A DNA stretch of 27,673 bases, taken from Candidatus Gastranaerophilales bacterium (lineage in GTDB: Bacteria > Cyanobacteriota > Vampirovibrionia > Gastranaerophilales > Gastranaerophilaceae). Under the pieces are notes generated by a model, which worked only from the letters and a program-made list of their open reading frames with translations, did not search any database and had not been told where the DNA came from. Location: positions 1 through 27,673 of the forward strand of contig UNSJ01000027.1 of assembly GCA_900548405.1 (NCBI GenBank). Direction: 5' to 3'. Shown in pieces: positions 7,096-14,679 of the stretch; the stretch's first letter is position 1, and each line of letters starts with the position of its first letter. Both the position numbers and the translations under genes were made by a program.

Positions 7096-7172
7096 AGCCT
7101 GGCAACTTAATCCGCTATTCAGGTTATGCATACCTTTAAACAGTTAAATTCAATATTTTCGATTTTAAATTA

Positions 7173-7400
7173 TTAACTTGATATATTTTCATCAAATACA
7201 CTGAAAAATTCGGCTAATGTTATATCCATAGCATTACACATTGCATTAATTGTAGATATTTTAATACTGTTATTGCCTTTTTCAGCATAACTTACACAAC
7301 TCTTAGACAAATTAGCGGTCCATGCAAGCTTTTCTGCAGTTAAATTTTTAGATTTTCTAACAGCTTTTATTCTTTTTGCAACTAGTTCGTTTATGTTCAT
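7173..7400 (-). CDS. small XRE-family HTH protein
   Basis: A 75-aa single-domain Cro/cI-type DNA-binding protein. The helix-turn-helix covers about residues 16-45 (LTAEKLAWTANLSKSCVSYAEKG). There is no second domain, so ligand or partner control cannot be read from sequence. It is the first of four small XRE proteins between ffh and pcrA. No clear ribosome site or -10 was seen at its start. Target genes are unknown, and it is not paired with a recognisable toxin. Confidence 0.8.
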   Translation of the reverse strand: MNINELVAKRIKAVRKSKNLTAEKLAWTANLSKSCVSYAEKGNNSIKISTINAMCNAMDITLAEFFSVFDENISS

Positions 7401-7493
7401 TTTATCGATACCAATTAAGTAATATTGACATAATAGTATTAATTTAGTAAATTTGAATTCATTATTTTGGAACTTATGAGCTATGCTATATGA

Positions 7494-7730
7494 TTAAATC
7501 TCAAACTTGAATATTTCACTTAACGATACATTTAATGCAGATGCAATACTATAAAGACAATAAATAGACGGACTTTTACGCCCCTGCTCTATCCCGCCAA
7601 TATACGACCTGTCGGAACTTATTAATTCAGCGAGTTTTTCTTGAGTAATATTCTTAGAAATTCTAATTTCTTGAATATTTCTACCCAAGTTTTTAAGTAA
7701 TTTCGTTTTTATGCGAACTCTTGTTTTCAT
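7494..7730 (-). CDS. small XRE-family HTH protein
   Basis: A 78-aa Cro/cI-type protein with its HTH at about residues 15-60 (KNITQEKLAELISSDRSYIG, then EQGRKSPSIYCLYSIASAL). GATAAT lies 6 nt before the ATG on the minus strand (7737-7742) with no Shine-Dalgarno, so a leaderless transcript is possible. Upstream, GTTACTA occurs twice in direct orientation (7748-7754 and 7766-7772), a candidate operator pair. It differs from its two neighbours and is not a simple tandem copy. Function unknown. Confidence 0.85.
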   Translation of the reverse strand: MKTRVRIKTKLLKNLGRNIQEIRISKNITQEKLAELISSDRSYIGGIEQGRKSPSIYCLYSIASALNVSLSEIFKFEI

Positions 7731-7788
7731 ACATTCATTATCTTCGTGTTACTATTTGTAGTACAGTTACTAATTACAAATATGATTA

Positions 7789-8022
7789 TTATATTACTTT
7801 ATTTTCGATATCAACTAACATTTTATTAATATCAATATTTAAACATTTTGCAATTTTATAAAGGTTATAAAAAGATACAGATTTTTCCCCTCTTTCAAGA
7901 GTGCCAATTAATGACAAACCGCATTCTGAATTAGATGCCAGTTCTTCCTGCGATAATCCCTCTCTCAAACGCTCCATCTTAATATATAAACCTAAATTTT
8001 TCATAAATATATTTTTCTGCAT
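7789..8022 (-). CDS. small XRE-family HTH protein, divergent from the next XRE gene
   Basis: A 77-aa Cro/cI-type protein, with the HTH at about residues 15-55 (LREGLSQEELASNSECGLSLIG). TATAAT on the minus strand (8029-8034) ends 6 nt before the ATG and no ribosome site is present, suggesting a leaderless mRNA. Its promoter interleaves with that of the plus-strand XRE gene at 8128, so the two products could control each other, as in Cro/cI-like switches; that is inference. A second in-frame ATG six codons downstream is the alternative start. Confidence 0.8.
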   Translation of the reverse strand: MQKNIFMKNLGLYIKMERLREGLSQEELASNSECGLSLIGTLERGEKSVSFYNLYKIAKCLNIDINKMLVDIENKVI

Positions 8023-8039
8023 TTGTTAATTATAAGTTA

Positions 8040-8068
8040 TTGACTTTTATATTTCCAGTTGTTATAGT
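8040..8068 (+). promoter_or_regulatory. promoter of the XRE gene at 8128
   Basis: TTGACT (8040-8045) and TATAGT (8063-8068) are 17 bp apart, with TG one base before the -10. It overlaps the -35 zone of the divergent gene ending at 8022. Just downstream, TTGCT-AA-AGCAA (8079-8090) is a small dyad that could be an operator. Confidence 0.7.
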
Positions 8069-8127
8069 ATATTTAAAATTGCTAAAGCAACTAATTATTT
8101 ACTTTTGCATTGAGAAGGAGAGATAAC

Positions 8128-8397
8128 ATGACAAATGAACAATTATGCAAAACTTTTGGCAAACGTATCAGAGAAATAAGAAAGTTTTTGGAGATGACAC
8201 AAAAAGAACTTGCAAAATACGCGAAAATAAGTGTATCTACAATAAATAGAATTGAACAGGGGAAATATGAACCTTCAATTCAAGCCATAATAAAAATTAA
8301 TAGTGTTTTTGGTATAGAGGCTAATGATTTATTTTATTTTGATAGACAAATCGGAAAAGATATACTTAAAAAAACATATATTATATTTAAAAAGTAA
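8128..8397 (+). CDS. XRE-family transcriptional regulator
   Basis: An 89-aa Cro/cI-type repressor-like protein. The HTH spans about residues 20-50 (EMTQKELAKYAKISVSTINR, then IEQGKYEPS), with a short helical tail (IEANDLFYFDRQIGKDILKK). AAGGAG is 8 nt upstream of the ATG at 8128; the longer frame from TTG at 8110 would run through that ribosome site and is rejected. Unlike its three minus-strand neighbours it has both a consensus-like promoter and a strong Shine-Dalgarno, so it may be the best expressed of the group. Target unknown. Confidence 0.88.
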   Translation: MTNEQLCKTFGKRIREIRKFLEMTQKELAKYAKISVSTINRIEQGKYEPSIQAIIKINSVFGIEANDLFYFDRQIGKDILKKTYIIFKK

Positions 8398-8417
8398 ATA
8401 TAGCAAAACTGAATGGA

Positions 8418-8456
8418 ATAATTTTATCCATCTGACAAGGTGTCTGATAAAATTAT
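8418..8456. terminator. bidirectional hairpin between convergent genes
   Basis: An 11-bp perfect stem (ATAATTTTATC 8418-8428 with 8446-8456) around a 17-nt centre separates the XRE gene and pcrA, which converge here. The T-tracts are inside the stem rather than after it, so termination efficiency is uncertain. Confidence 0.55.
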
Positions 8457-8469
8457 CAGAGATGACAGA

Positions 8470-10971
8470 TTAAAACTTTTTCAGCTTAGCGTAAGCTGCA
8501 TCCATTGCCTTTATGCCCTGTTTGCCAAAGTCGATTGTGTACATCATGCTCTCGCCGATTTGAGTTACCTCTTTAATATGCCCGATGCCGAGTTTGTCAT
8601 GGAAAACTCTTTCACCCTCATTAAAGACGTATTCCACAGGCTGAGCTGATTCAAGTTTTTTCATACGCTCTGCTTCCGCTTCCTGCATTGCACGCTCTTT
8701 TTGGCGCTTTTCTTCAAGCATACGCTTAATAGCGTTATCTTTGAAAAATTCTTTTACCTTTTCTTCATCGCGCTCTTTATTAACTTTTGATTTTACAAGA
8801 ATTGTTCGCGACGGAGTTCTCTGCGGCTGCATCGGTTTGCCTGTTGCAAGTCCTTTTGTCGGTGCAACAAATCCTTTGCCGAAACCTGATGAAGGTCTTA
8901 TATAGCCGTTGCTGTCAGCTTGCGCCGCAGAATATGAAAAATCAGATTTTCCGCTACGAGCTTTTGAGACAGCATTTCTAAATGTTGATGAATCTGACGA
9001 ACTGCCTTCAAATGTTGCTGAATTCAACAGCTGACGAGGGATTTCATCAATAAATCTTGATGGGTTGTAATATTTATATTCACCCCACATCTGACGGCGT
9101 TTTGCAGATGTCAGGTAAAGCTTTTCCTCCGCACGTGTAACCCCAACATACATAAGACGGCGTTCTTCTTCCATTTCTGACGGGTTATTAAACGTTCTCT
9201 GATGCGGGAATACACCTTCATCACAGCCTGCAAGAAATACTATAGGAAATTCCAAACCTTTTGCTGAGTGAAGTGTCATCAAAGTTACGTTATTGGTAAT
9301 ATTTTCCACCGCATCTGTATCAGAAACAAGTGCTACCTGTTGTAAAAATTCTCCAAGGACATTGTCCTGTTCTTCAGGAACAAATTCACCGGCAACGTTT
9401 ACCAATTCCTGCAAGTTTTCTATATCTGCTTCACTTTCAGGTGTGTTTTGAGCCTGAAGTTCTGCAAGGTAGCCTGTTTTTTCGATTACAAGGGTTACAA
9501 ACTCTTGTAAATTATAGCTTTTTTGCGCATCTTTAAATTTCAAAACAAGCTCGGAAAAATCTTTCAGCTTTGAACGGGTTCTCGGCGGAATTTCAATTGC
9601 TTCTTCGATACGCTGGCAGGCTGCAAAAAGGCTTATGTCTTCTTTATCAGCAAAATCAGCAAGGTTTTTAATTGTAGTATCACCGATTGCACGTTTAGGC
9701 ACATTTACAATTCTGCGGAAACTTTGAGAATCATCTGTGTTATATATTAATCTTAAGTACGCAATAATATCTTTTATTTCTTTACGGTCGTAGAATTTCA
9801 AACCGCCGTAAATTTTGTACGGAATACCCGCTGCCATGCAGGCTTCTTCCAGCGCACGTGACTGTGAGTTTGTACGGTAAAGGATTGCGTAGCGGTTGTA
9901 ATCACCACCGCTGTCCTGTTTAATTCTGCTGGCAATATAGTTTGCCTCATCCGCTTCATCCTGCGCTTCAAAGTAATCAATCAATTCACCGTCGCCTTTT
10001 TGTGAATAAAGAACCTTGTCAACACGCTCTGTATTGTTCTCAATAATTGCGTTTGCAACATTCAGAATGTTTGCGGTCGAACGGTAATTCTGTTCAAGTT
10101 TGATTAATTTTGTTTTCTTAAAATCCTGCTGGAAGTTAAGGATAATAGTATAATCCGCACCACGCCAGCTATAAATGGATTGGTCGACATCACCTACAAC
10201 GCAAAGCGAACGCTCATCAGGAATTTCGGCATCAAGGTTAGTGTAAAGCATATTAATAAGTTTATACTGAGCCATGTTTGTATCCTGGAACTCGTCAACA
10301 AGAATATGCTGAAATCTGTCATAGTACTGCTGTCTGACTTCTTTACACTGTTCAAGAAGTTTTACGGTAAGCATAAGCATATCGTCAAAATCAATTGCGT
10401 TATTATTGTTCAAAGAATTTTCGTATTCCTCATAGATTGAGGCAATCTTTTGAGTTTTAAAATCTCTGGCAAATGTAGCATAGGTATATGAATCCTGCAT
10501 TTTGTTCTTAGCATTTGAAATAATAGATTTAACAAGTTTTGGCTGATAAAGCTTATCATCGAGATTTAATTTCTTGATTGCCTGCTTGATTACTGCAACA
10601 GAATCAGATTCATCATAAATAGTAAAATTTTTATCCAGTCGTTTGCCTGATTGGAAGCTGTAATTTTCGATGTTTTCGCGTAAAATTCTTCCGCATATAC
10701 CGTGAAAAGTTCCAACCCACATATATTTAACAACATTTTCGCCCAGAATATTGCCCAAACGCTCTTTCATCTCTTTTGCAGCTTTGTTGGTAAATGTGAC
10801 AGCTAGAATATTGCGTGGTCTTATGCATTTTTCCTTTATTAAGTAAGCAATCCTTGAGGTAAGTAATTTTGTTTTTCCGCTGCCTGCGCCTGCCAACACC
10901 AGCAACGGACCTTGAATTGTTTGAACTGCTTCTCTCTGCTCATTGTTAAGATTATCCAGTATATTTTCCAT
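8470..10971 (-). CDS. pcrA: ATP-dependent DNA helicase PcrA/UvrD
   Basis: An 833-aa superfamily 1A 3'-5' helicase acting in repair and replication restart. Motifs: Walker A AGAGSGKT (27-34), motif Ia NILAVTFTNKAAKEMKER, Walker B VDEFQDTN, motif III VVGDVDQSIYSWRGAD, motif IV QNYRS, motif V LMTLHSAKGLEFP and motif VI YVGVTRAEEKLYL. The last 55 residues (FNEGERVFHDKLGIGHI) match the C-terminal Tudor-like domain by which PcrA touches RNA polymerase. I chose the ATG at 10971 because family members begin a few residues before LNxEQREAV; a TTG at 10992 would add seven residues. The gene stands alone, diverging from the DprA-like gene. Confidence 0.96.
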   Translation of the reverse strand: MENILDNLNNEQREAVQTIQGPLLVLAGAGSGKTKLLTSRIAYLIKEKCIRPRNILAVTFTNKAAKEMKERLGNILGENVVKYMWVGTFHGICGRILRENIENYSFQSGKRLDKNFTIYDESDSVAVIKQAIKKLNLDDKLYQPKLVKSIISNAKNKMQDSYTYATFARDFKTQKIASIYEEYENSLNNNNAIDFDDMLMLTVKLLEQCKEVRQQYYDRFQHILVDEFQDTNMAQYKLINMLYTNLDAEIPDERSLCVVGDVDQSIYSWRGADYTIILNFQQDFKKTKLIKLEQNYRSTANILNVANAIIENNTERVDKVLYSQKGDGELIDYFEAQDEADEANYIASRIKQDSGGDYNRYAILYRTNSQSRALEEACMAAGIPYKIYGGLKFYDRKEIKDIIAYLRLIYNTDDSQSFRRIVNVPKRAIGDTTIKNLADFADKEDISLFAACQRIEEAIEIPPRTRSKLKDFSELVLKFKDAQKSYNLQEFVTLVIEKTGYLAELQAQNTPESEADIENLQELVNVAGEFVPEEQDNVLGEFLQQVALVSDTDAVENITNNVTLMTLHSAKGLEFPIVFLAGCDEGVFPHQRTFNNPSEMEEERRLMYVGVTRAEEKLYLTSAKRRQMWGEYKYYNPSRFIDEIPRQLLNSATFEGSSSDSSTFRNAVSKARSGKSDFSYSAAQADSNGYIRPSSGFGKGFVAPTKGLATGKPMQPQRTPSRTILVKSKVNKERDEEKVKEFFKDNAIKRMLEEKRQKERAMQEAEAERMKKLESAQPVEYVFNEGERVFHDKLGIGHIKEVTQIGESMMYTIDFGKQGIKAMDAAYAKLKKF

Positions 10972-10999
10972 ATCCCCTATTCCCAAAATCAATTTTTTG

Positions 11000-11008
11000 T
11001 GATATAAT
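11000..11008 (+). promoter_or_regulatory. extended -10 promoter of the DprA-like gene
   Basis: TGA-TATAAT is a consensus extended -10. No good -35 is visible at the expected distance. The start would fall about 40 nt before the ATG at 11055. Confidence 0.6.
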
Positions 11009-11054
11009 CAGCATAAACTAAAAATGTACAGATTGCAATTAGAAAGTAGGAAAA

Positions 11055-11654
11055 ATGGTGGAAACTGATATGACAAATATAGAGATGAATTCTGAAGATG
11101 ATGCAAAAGAAAAACAAGGTTCAATTGTAGTACCTATCGATGATATGGATACAGTGTCGTCAGATTCACCTAGTACTGTTGATGAACTGGCTATGGAATT
11201 AGCAACTATTCAACAGTCCGCAAAAAGAATTGCAATTATCGGAAGCCGTAACCTGCCGATTACACACCAGCAAATGATTGAAACTTTAACTACCGCGCTT
11301 GTTATGCAAGGTAATACAATCATTACATCAGGCGGTTCTTCAGGTACTAACGCTGCTGCTATCAGAGGTGCTATGAAGGCTAATCCCGATAAATTAAAAG
11401 TTATTTTACCGCAAACAATAGGCCAGCAGCCTAGTGACGTTCAAAATCAGCTTATCGGGGTTCCTAATATTGTAGAACATCCTGACAGAGCTATGATGAC
11501 ACTTGCAGATGCATCAAGAGTCTGCAACAGAGAAATTATTGATGATTGTAACCAATTAATCTGTTTCTTGTCACATACAAGTAAAACTTTGCATAATGCA
11601 GTTCAATACGCTGAAGAAGGTCATAAAGTTATTACAGTATTTTACTTAGACTAA
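11055..11654 (+). CDS. DprA/SLOG-like Rossmann protein (cyanobacterial type)
   Basis: A 199-aa protein. After an acidic, low-complexity N-terminus (1-50) comes a Rossmann-like SLOG/DprA-type domain: KRIAIIGSRNLPITHQQ, then NTIITSGGSSGTNAAAIRGA (the glycine-rich nucleotide-binding loop), and later VILPQTIGQQPS and HKVITVFYLD at the very end. Cyanobacterial proteins labelled DNA recombination-mediator protein A share this layout (SGxxGTNxAAIRGAM, ILPQ, CNREI, terminal TxFYxD) from memory. It lacks the SAM and DML1 domains of true DprA, so a role in transformation is not shown; nucleotide binding is a safer inference. GTAGGA precedes the ATG. It is likely monocistronic. Confidence 0.85.
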   Translation: MVETDMTNIEMNSEDDAKEKQGSIVVPIDDMDTVSSDSPSTVDELAMELATIQQSAKRIAIIGSRNLPITHQQMIETLTTALVMQGNTIITSGGSSGTNAAAIRGAMKANPDKLKVILPQTIGQQPSDVQNQLIGVPNIVEHPDRAMMTLADASRVCNREIIDDCNQLICFLSHTSKTLHNAVQYAEEGHKVITVFYLD

Positions 11655-11672
11655 TTGTTGTGTAAATAAATA

Positions 11673-11724
11673 GAAAGCAGCGGGAAGACCATTACTGTAA
11701 TTGTTCTTTCCTGTCTTTGCTTTC
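11673..11724 (+). other. imperfect hairpin between the DprA-like and HEAT genes
   Basis: GAAAGCA (11673-11679) pairs with TGCTTTC (11718-11724), and a second helix GGAAGA/TCTTTCC lies inside with a bulge. No T-run follows, so it is either a weak terminator or a leader structure in front of the HEAT-repeat gene, which has no ribosome site. Confidence 0.4.
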
Positions 11725-11738
11725 AGATTGATGAATTT

Positions 11739-12908
11739 ATGTCGGAAAATTTAAAAAAACTAACAGGTAAAAATAAAAATGACTACGAAGCCGTATCAAG
11801 TCATTTAATTAATGATAAAGACATTGAACTTTTTAAAGAACTTGTTGAAAGCGACGGTTATCTTTTTGATTTTGTAAAACAAAATGTTTCCGAAAGACTT
11901 GGAAAAGTTATAAATGAAAATAACTACAAAAATCTTTTGGAATTTTTAAAATATTATTCTCCGTCATATGAAGATGTAATTGTAACTTCGCTTGTCAAAT
12001 ATGCTGATGAAGACTTGACCGACGAAATGCTTAATAAGCTTGAAAACGGAACTGTTGAGGAAAAAGCATATGCTGCAAGATATTTTGCTTATATTCAGGA
12101 CCCTCTGGCATTAGAAGCATTAAGGTCAAACTGCCATTCGGAAAATGAATTTTTGGCGGCAAACTGCGCTTCCACACTTGGCATAATGAATGATAAAGAA
12201 GCTTACAATGTTGCTATTACAGGTTTGAACAACGGAGATGATTTTGAAAAACTTTCTTCCGTTAAATTTTTAGCTGCATACGGTAACAAAGAAGCCGTGC
12301 CTGCAATTATAGAAACAATGAAAACTTCTGCAATGGCGGAAAATATTGCAGGAGAAATACCATATCTTGTAAGCCTTTTTGAATTGCTGGAAAACAGATA
12401 TGAAGACGGACTTTTAACTTTGAATTATATAATTAACGGACTTGGAGAAATTTTGGATTTGTCTTTGGTTTTTGATTTTGAGTTGTTTGAAGTTTTGGAA
12501 AAATTAATCAATAACCACGAAGACAGCAAAGCTTCAATTGTTCTTCTGAATGCAAAAGATAAGTTTGATACACTTACCGAAAATGATGAATACCTTTTTG
12601 ATGAAGACAAAGATACAAAAAATGAAATTCAGGATATTAAAAAGTTATTGAAAAATGTAAACAGAAAAGAACTTGAAGCACATGTTAATGAAGAATTAAA
12701 CGAAAACAGTCCGTTCGTTTATACTGCACTTGATTTTGCAACAGACTTAATCTCTATTCGCGAGCTTTTAAAATCTAATAATCAGACAGTAATACTTAAA
12801 ACGGCTGAGGTTCTGAAATCACTCGGCAACCTTGATGAAACCGCAAAGACAGTTGCGTTATTGAAAGTTACTGACATAAATATAAAATCTATTATTCGGG
12901 CATTATAA
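11739..12908 (+). CDS. HEAT-repeat protein
   Basis: A 389-aa soluble, acidic, all-helical protein. The HEAT-like repeats are clearest at about residues 85-230 (EEKAYAARYFAYIQDPLALE, then NEFLAANCASTLGIMNDKEA, then EKLSSVKFLAAYGNKEAVPA), with further degenerate helices to the end. HEAT proteins are scaffolds or adaptors, and no catalytic motif is visible. No Shine-Dalgarno precedes the ATG; the upstream hairpin at 11673-11724 may matter for expression. Its stop overlaps the stop of the convergent HTH gene by 6 nt. Partner unknown. Confidence 0.8.
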   Translation: MSENLKKLTGKNKNDYEAVSSHLINDKDIELFKELVESDGYLFDFVKQNVSERLGKVINENNYKNLLEFLKYYSPSYEDVIVTSLVKYADEDLTDEMLNKLENGTVEEKAYAARYFAYIQDPLALEALRSNCHSENEFLAANCASTLGIMNDKEAYNVAITGLNNGDDFEKLSSVKFLAAYGNKEAVPAIIETMKTSAMAENIAGEIPYLVSLFELLENRYEDGLLTLNYIINGLGEILDLSLVFDFELFEVLEKLINNHEDSKASIVLLNAKDKFDTLTENDEYLFDEDKDTKNEIQDIKKLLKNVNRKELEAHVNEELNENSPFVYTALDFATDLISIRELLKSNNQTVILKTAEVLKSLGNLDETAKTVALLKVTDINIKSIIRAL

Positions 12909-13109
12909 CTTAATAAACCCCTCTTCAATTGCTTTTAGCAAACAAATAATTGTATTATCTGTTTCAAATTTTTCACAAAGCTTATTTACAGTATTTCTAC
13001 ATTTGCTATATGAAATATTTAGTTTTTTTGCAATATCTTTTCTATTATAGTTATTAGCCAATAAAAATAATATTTTATGTTCATCTTCTGTTAGCAATTC
13101 TTTATTCAC
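12903..13109 (-). CDS. single-domain LuxR/GerE-type HTH protein
   Basis: A 68-aa protein that is only the DNA-binding domain of LuxR/FixJ-type regulators: LTEDEHKILFLLANNYNRKD, then IAKKLNISYSKCRNTVNKL, the recognition helix region. It starts with GTG, 6 nt after GGAG. With no receiver or autoinducer domain it resembles stand-alone GerE-like regulators. Its 3' end overlaps the HEAT gene tail to tail, and it diverges from the XRE gene at 13290 across a region with an AGCC/GGCT dyad (13190-13204). Target unknown. Confidence 0.82.
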   Translation of the reverse strand: MNKELLTEDEHKILFLLANNYNRKDIAKKLNISYSKCRNTVNKLCEKFETDNTIICLLKAIEEGFIKL

Positions 13110-13189
13110 ATTTAACTCCTTTATTTAATGTTTTATTTAATATATTAGCTATTAGTATAAATTATAAAATTTTTTAATCAATTTTCTAT

Positions 13190-13204
13190 TAGCCAATTGG
13201 GCTA
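13190..13204. promoter_or_regulatory. candidate operator dyad between divergent HTH genes
   Basis: TAGCC-AATTG-GGCTA is a 5-bp-arm inverted repeat placed between two divergent regulator genes (GTG at 13109, ATG at 13290). Either product could bind. This rests on symmetry and position only. Confidence 0.35.
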
Positions 13205-13289
13205 TTCATAGCATATTATGAAATATATTTTGATAAATATTCCACATATTGCTCTTTATGATTGGCTGTTTATCAAATAAACTTAATAA

Positions 13290-13646
13290 ATGGAATATTT
13301 AGAACATTTTGCCAAAAACCTAAAATATTACAGACAAGAAAAAAAACTAACTCAGTCACAGTTAGCTGAACTGTTAAATGTCCATGTTTCAACAATTGCA
13401 AGAATTGAAACCGCTGAACATCAGGCATCGTATAAAAATATAGATAAAATAGTTAAAATCTTAAATGTTTCATACGAGCAATTTTTTAATTATTATGAAC
13501 CTGATGAACTAAATGATACAAAGAAAGAATTAATCGAAAAAATAAATTTTTTAATGAAAAAAATGGATAGCGAAGATTTGCAACACTTTTTGGTAAATAT
13601 GGAAAGCTATGTTTCTGCACAAATTGCTAAAAAAACTAACAAGTAA
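13290..13646 (+). CDS. XRE-family regulator with C-terminal helical tail
   Basis: A 118-aa protein. The Cro/cI HTH is at about residues 10-60 (KKLTQSQLAELLNVHVSTIA, then RIETAEHQASYKNIDKIVKI), followed by a charged helical tail (70-115, ELIEKINFLMKKMDSEDLQHF) that may dimerise. No ribosome site or convincing -10 is visible directly upstream. The tail resembles those of small phage-type or plasmid-type repressors. It is convergent with the XRE gene ending at 13659, separated by 12 nt. Function unknown. Confidence 0.82.
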   Translation: MEYLEHFAKNLKYYRQEKKLTQSQLAELLNVHVSTIARIETAEHQASYKNIDKIVKILNVSYEQFFNYYEPDELNDTKKELIEKINFLMKKMDSEDLQHFLVNMESYVSAQIAKKTNK

Positions 13647-13658
13647 AGATTTTTAATT

Positions 13659-13991
13659 CTAATCTCCTGATAGGGCATCAATTATTGTAAAGATAATCTT
13701 TCTTTTATCAAAATCAATGCACTTAAATTTTTCGATAATTAAAGCTTGTAGCTCTTTATCTTCTATTTTTAATTCCTTTTCATCAAACAAAAATAGTTGA
13801 TATGGTTTTATTTTTAAATGTTTTATCAAATCTTCAAAAGTAGAAGAATTAGGAAATGTATAACCGTTTTCAATCTTTGAAAGACTTGGAGGGGCTATAT
13901 TAATCAAACCTGCAAGCTGCTCTTGAGTTAAGTGCTGCTTTTTTCGATAGAAAACAACATTCTTACCAACAATTTGTTTCACATTAATCAT
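13659..13991 (-). CDS. XRE-family regulator with C-terminal tail
   Basis: A 110-aa Cro/cI-type protein with its HTH at about 15-60 (KKQHLTQEQLAGLINIAPPS, then LSKIENGYTFPNSSTFEDLI) and a helical tail ending IDFDKRKIIFTIIDAL. The tail pattern (E/D-x-x-K-x-x-I-x-x-x-x-D-x-L) resembles that of small repressors. On the minus strand TATTAT (13998-14003) sits 6 nt before the ATG with no Shine-Dalgarno, consistent with a leaderless mRNA. Function unknown. Confidence 0.82.
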   Translation of the reverse strand: MINVKQIVGKNVVFYRKKQHLTQEQLAGLINIAPPSLSKIENGYTFPNSSTFEDLIKHLKIKPYQLFLFDEKELKIEDKELQALIIEKFKCIDFDKRKIIFTIIDALSGD

Positions 13992-14104
13992 TATTAAATA
14001 ATAAATAATTTTCTGTCATAAAACCATTAGCTTATATGAAACACATTAGATAATACATTAAATTATAAACCGATTTGTTATTCGCTGCCTCTTTTCCTAA
14101 TTTA

Positions 14105-14113
14105 TGGTATTAT
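14105..14113 (+). promoter_or_regulatory. extended -10 promoter of the NUDIX-HAD pair
   Basis: TGG-TATTAT overlaps the first possible ATG (14104) of the NUDIX frame. That ATG therefore cannot be on this transcript, and the ATG at 14143, which has AAGGA upstream, is favoured. Confidence 0.5.
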
Positions 14114-14142
14114 TAAATGAAAAAGATATACTAAGGAATACT

Positions 14143-14679
14143 ATGGAATTCAAAGAAAAAACTCTAGATTCACAAATGATGTATGACGGGAGAATTATTA
14201 AAGTTTACAAGGATAATGTTGAACTTGCAGACGGCAAAAAATCTTTTAGAGAAGTTGTAAGACATTCCGGCGGGGTTGTTATTCTTGCCATAAAAGACTA
14301 TGACAAAATCCTTTTGGTTAAACAATACAGATATCCTATCGGAGAAACAGTTCTTGAACTTCCTGCAGGAAAACTTGAAAAAGGCGAAGACCCTTTTGAA
14401 GCCGCAAAAAGAGAGCTGGAAGAAGAAACTGGATATTGTGCAAATAAATGGACTGATTTAGGATATATTAACACATCTCCGGGATTTTCCGATGAAAAAT
14501 TATATCTGTATCTTGCACAAGACTTGGAATATACGCACTGTCATCCGGATGAGGGCGAAATTATTCAGGCCTTTGAATACAAATATGATGATGTTTTAAA
14601 AATGATTGATAACGGCGAGATTAATGATGCCAAAACCATTTGCGGTCTTATGCGCGCCAATATGAAAAGGATTATATGA
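14143..14679 (+). CDS. NUDIX hydrolase, ADP-ribose pyrophosphatase-like
   Basis: A 178-aa NUDIX enzyme predicted to hydrolyse a nucleoside diphosphate linked to another group, most likely ADP-ribose. The Nudix box (GX5EX7REUXEEXGU) runs over residues 76-98, from GKLEKGEDPF to ELEEETGY. PxGETVLELPAGKLE and an upstream KQYRYPIG are typical of the ADP-ribose subfamily. I chose the start by AAGGA 5 nt upstream of 14143 and the promoter position. The stop overlaps the HAD start (ATGA at 14676-14679), so the two are co-translated. Confidence 0.92.
   Translation: MEFKEKTLDSQMMYDGRIIKVYKDNVELADGKKSFREVVRHSGGVVILAIKDYDKILLVKQYRYPIGETVLELPAGKLEKGEDPFEAAKRELEEETGYCANKWTDLGYINTSPGFSDEKLYLYLAQDLEYTHCHPDEGEIIQAFEYKYDDVLKMIDNGEINDAKTICGLMRANMKRII

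Noticed and set aside
7173..8397. XRE array as toxin-antitoxin modules
   Set aside because: No neighbouring small toxin frame such as HigB, RelE or HipA was found.
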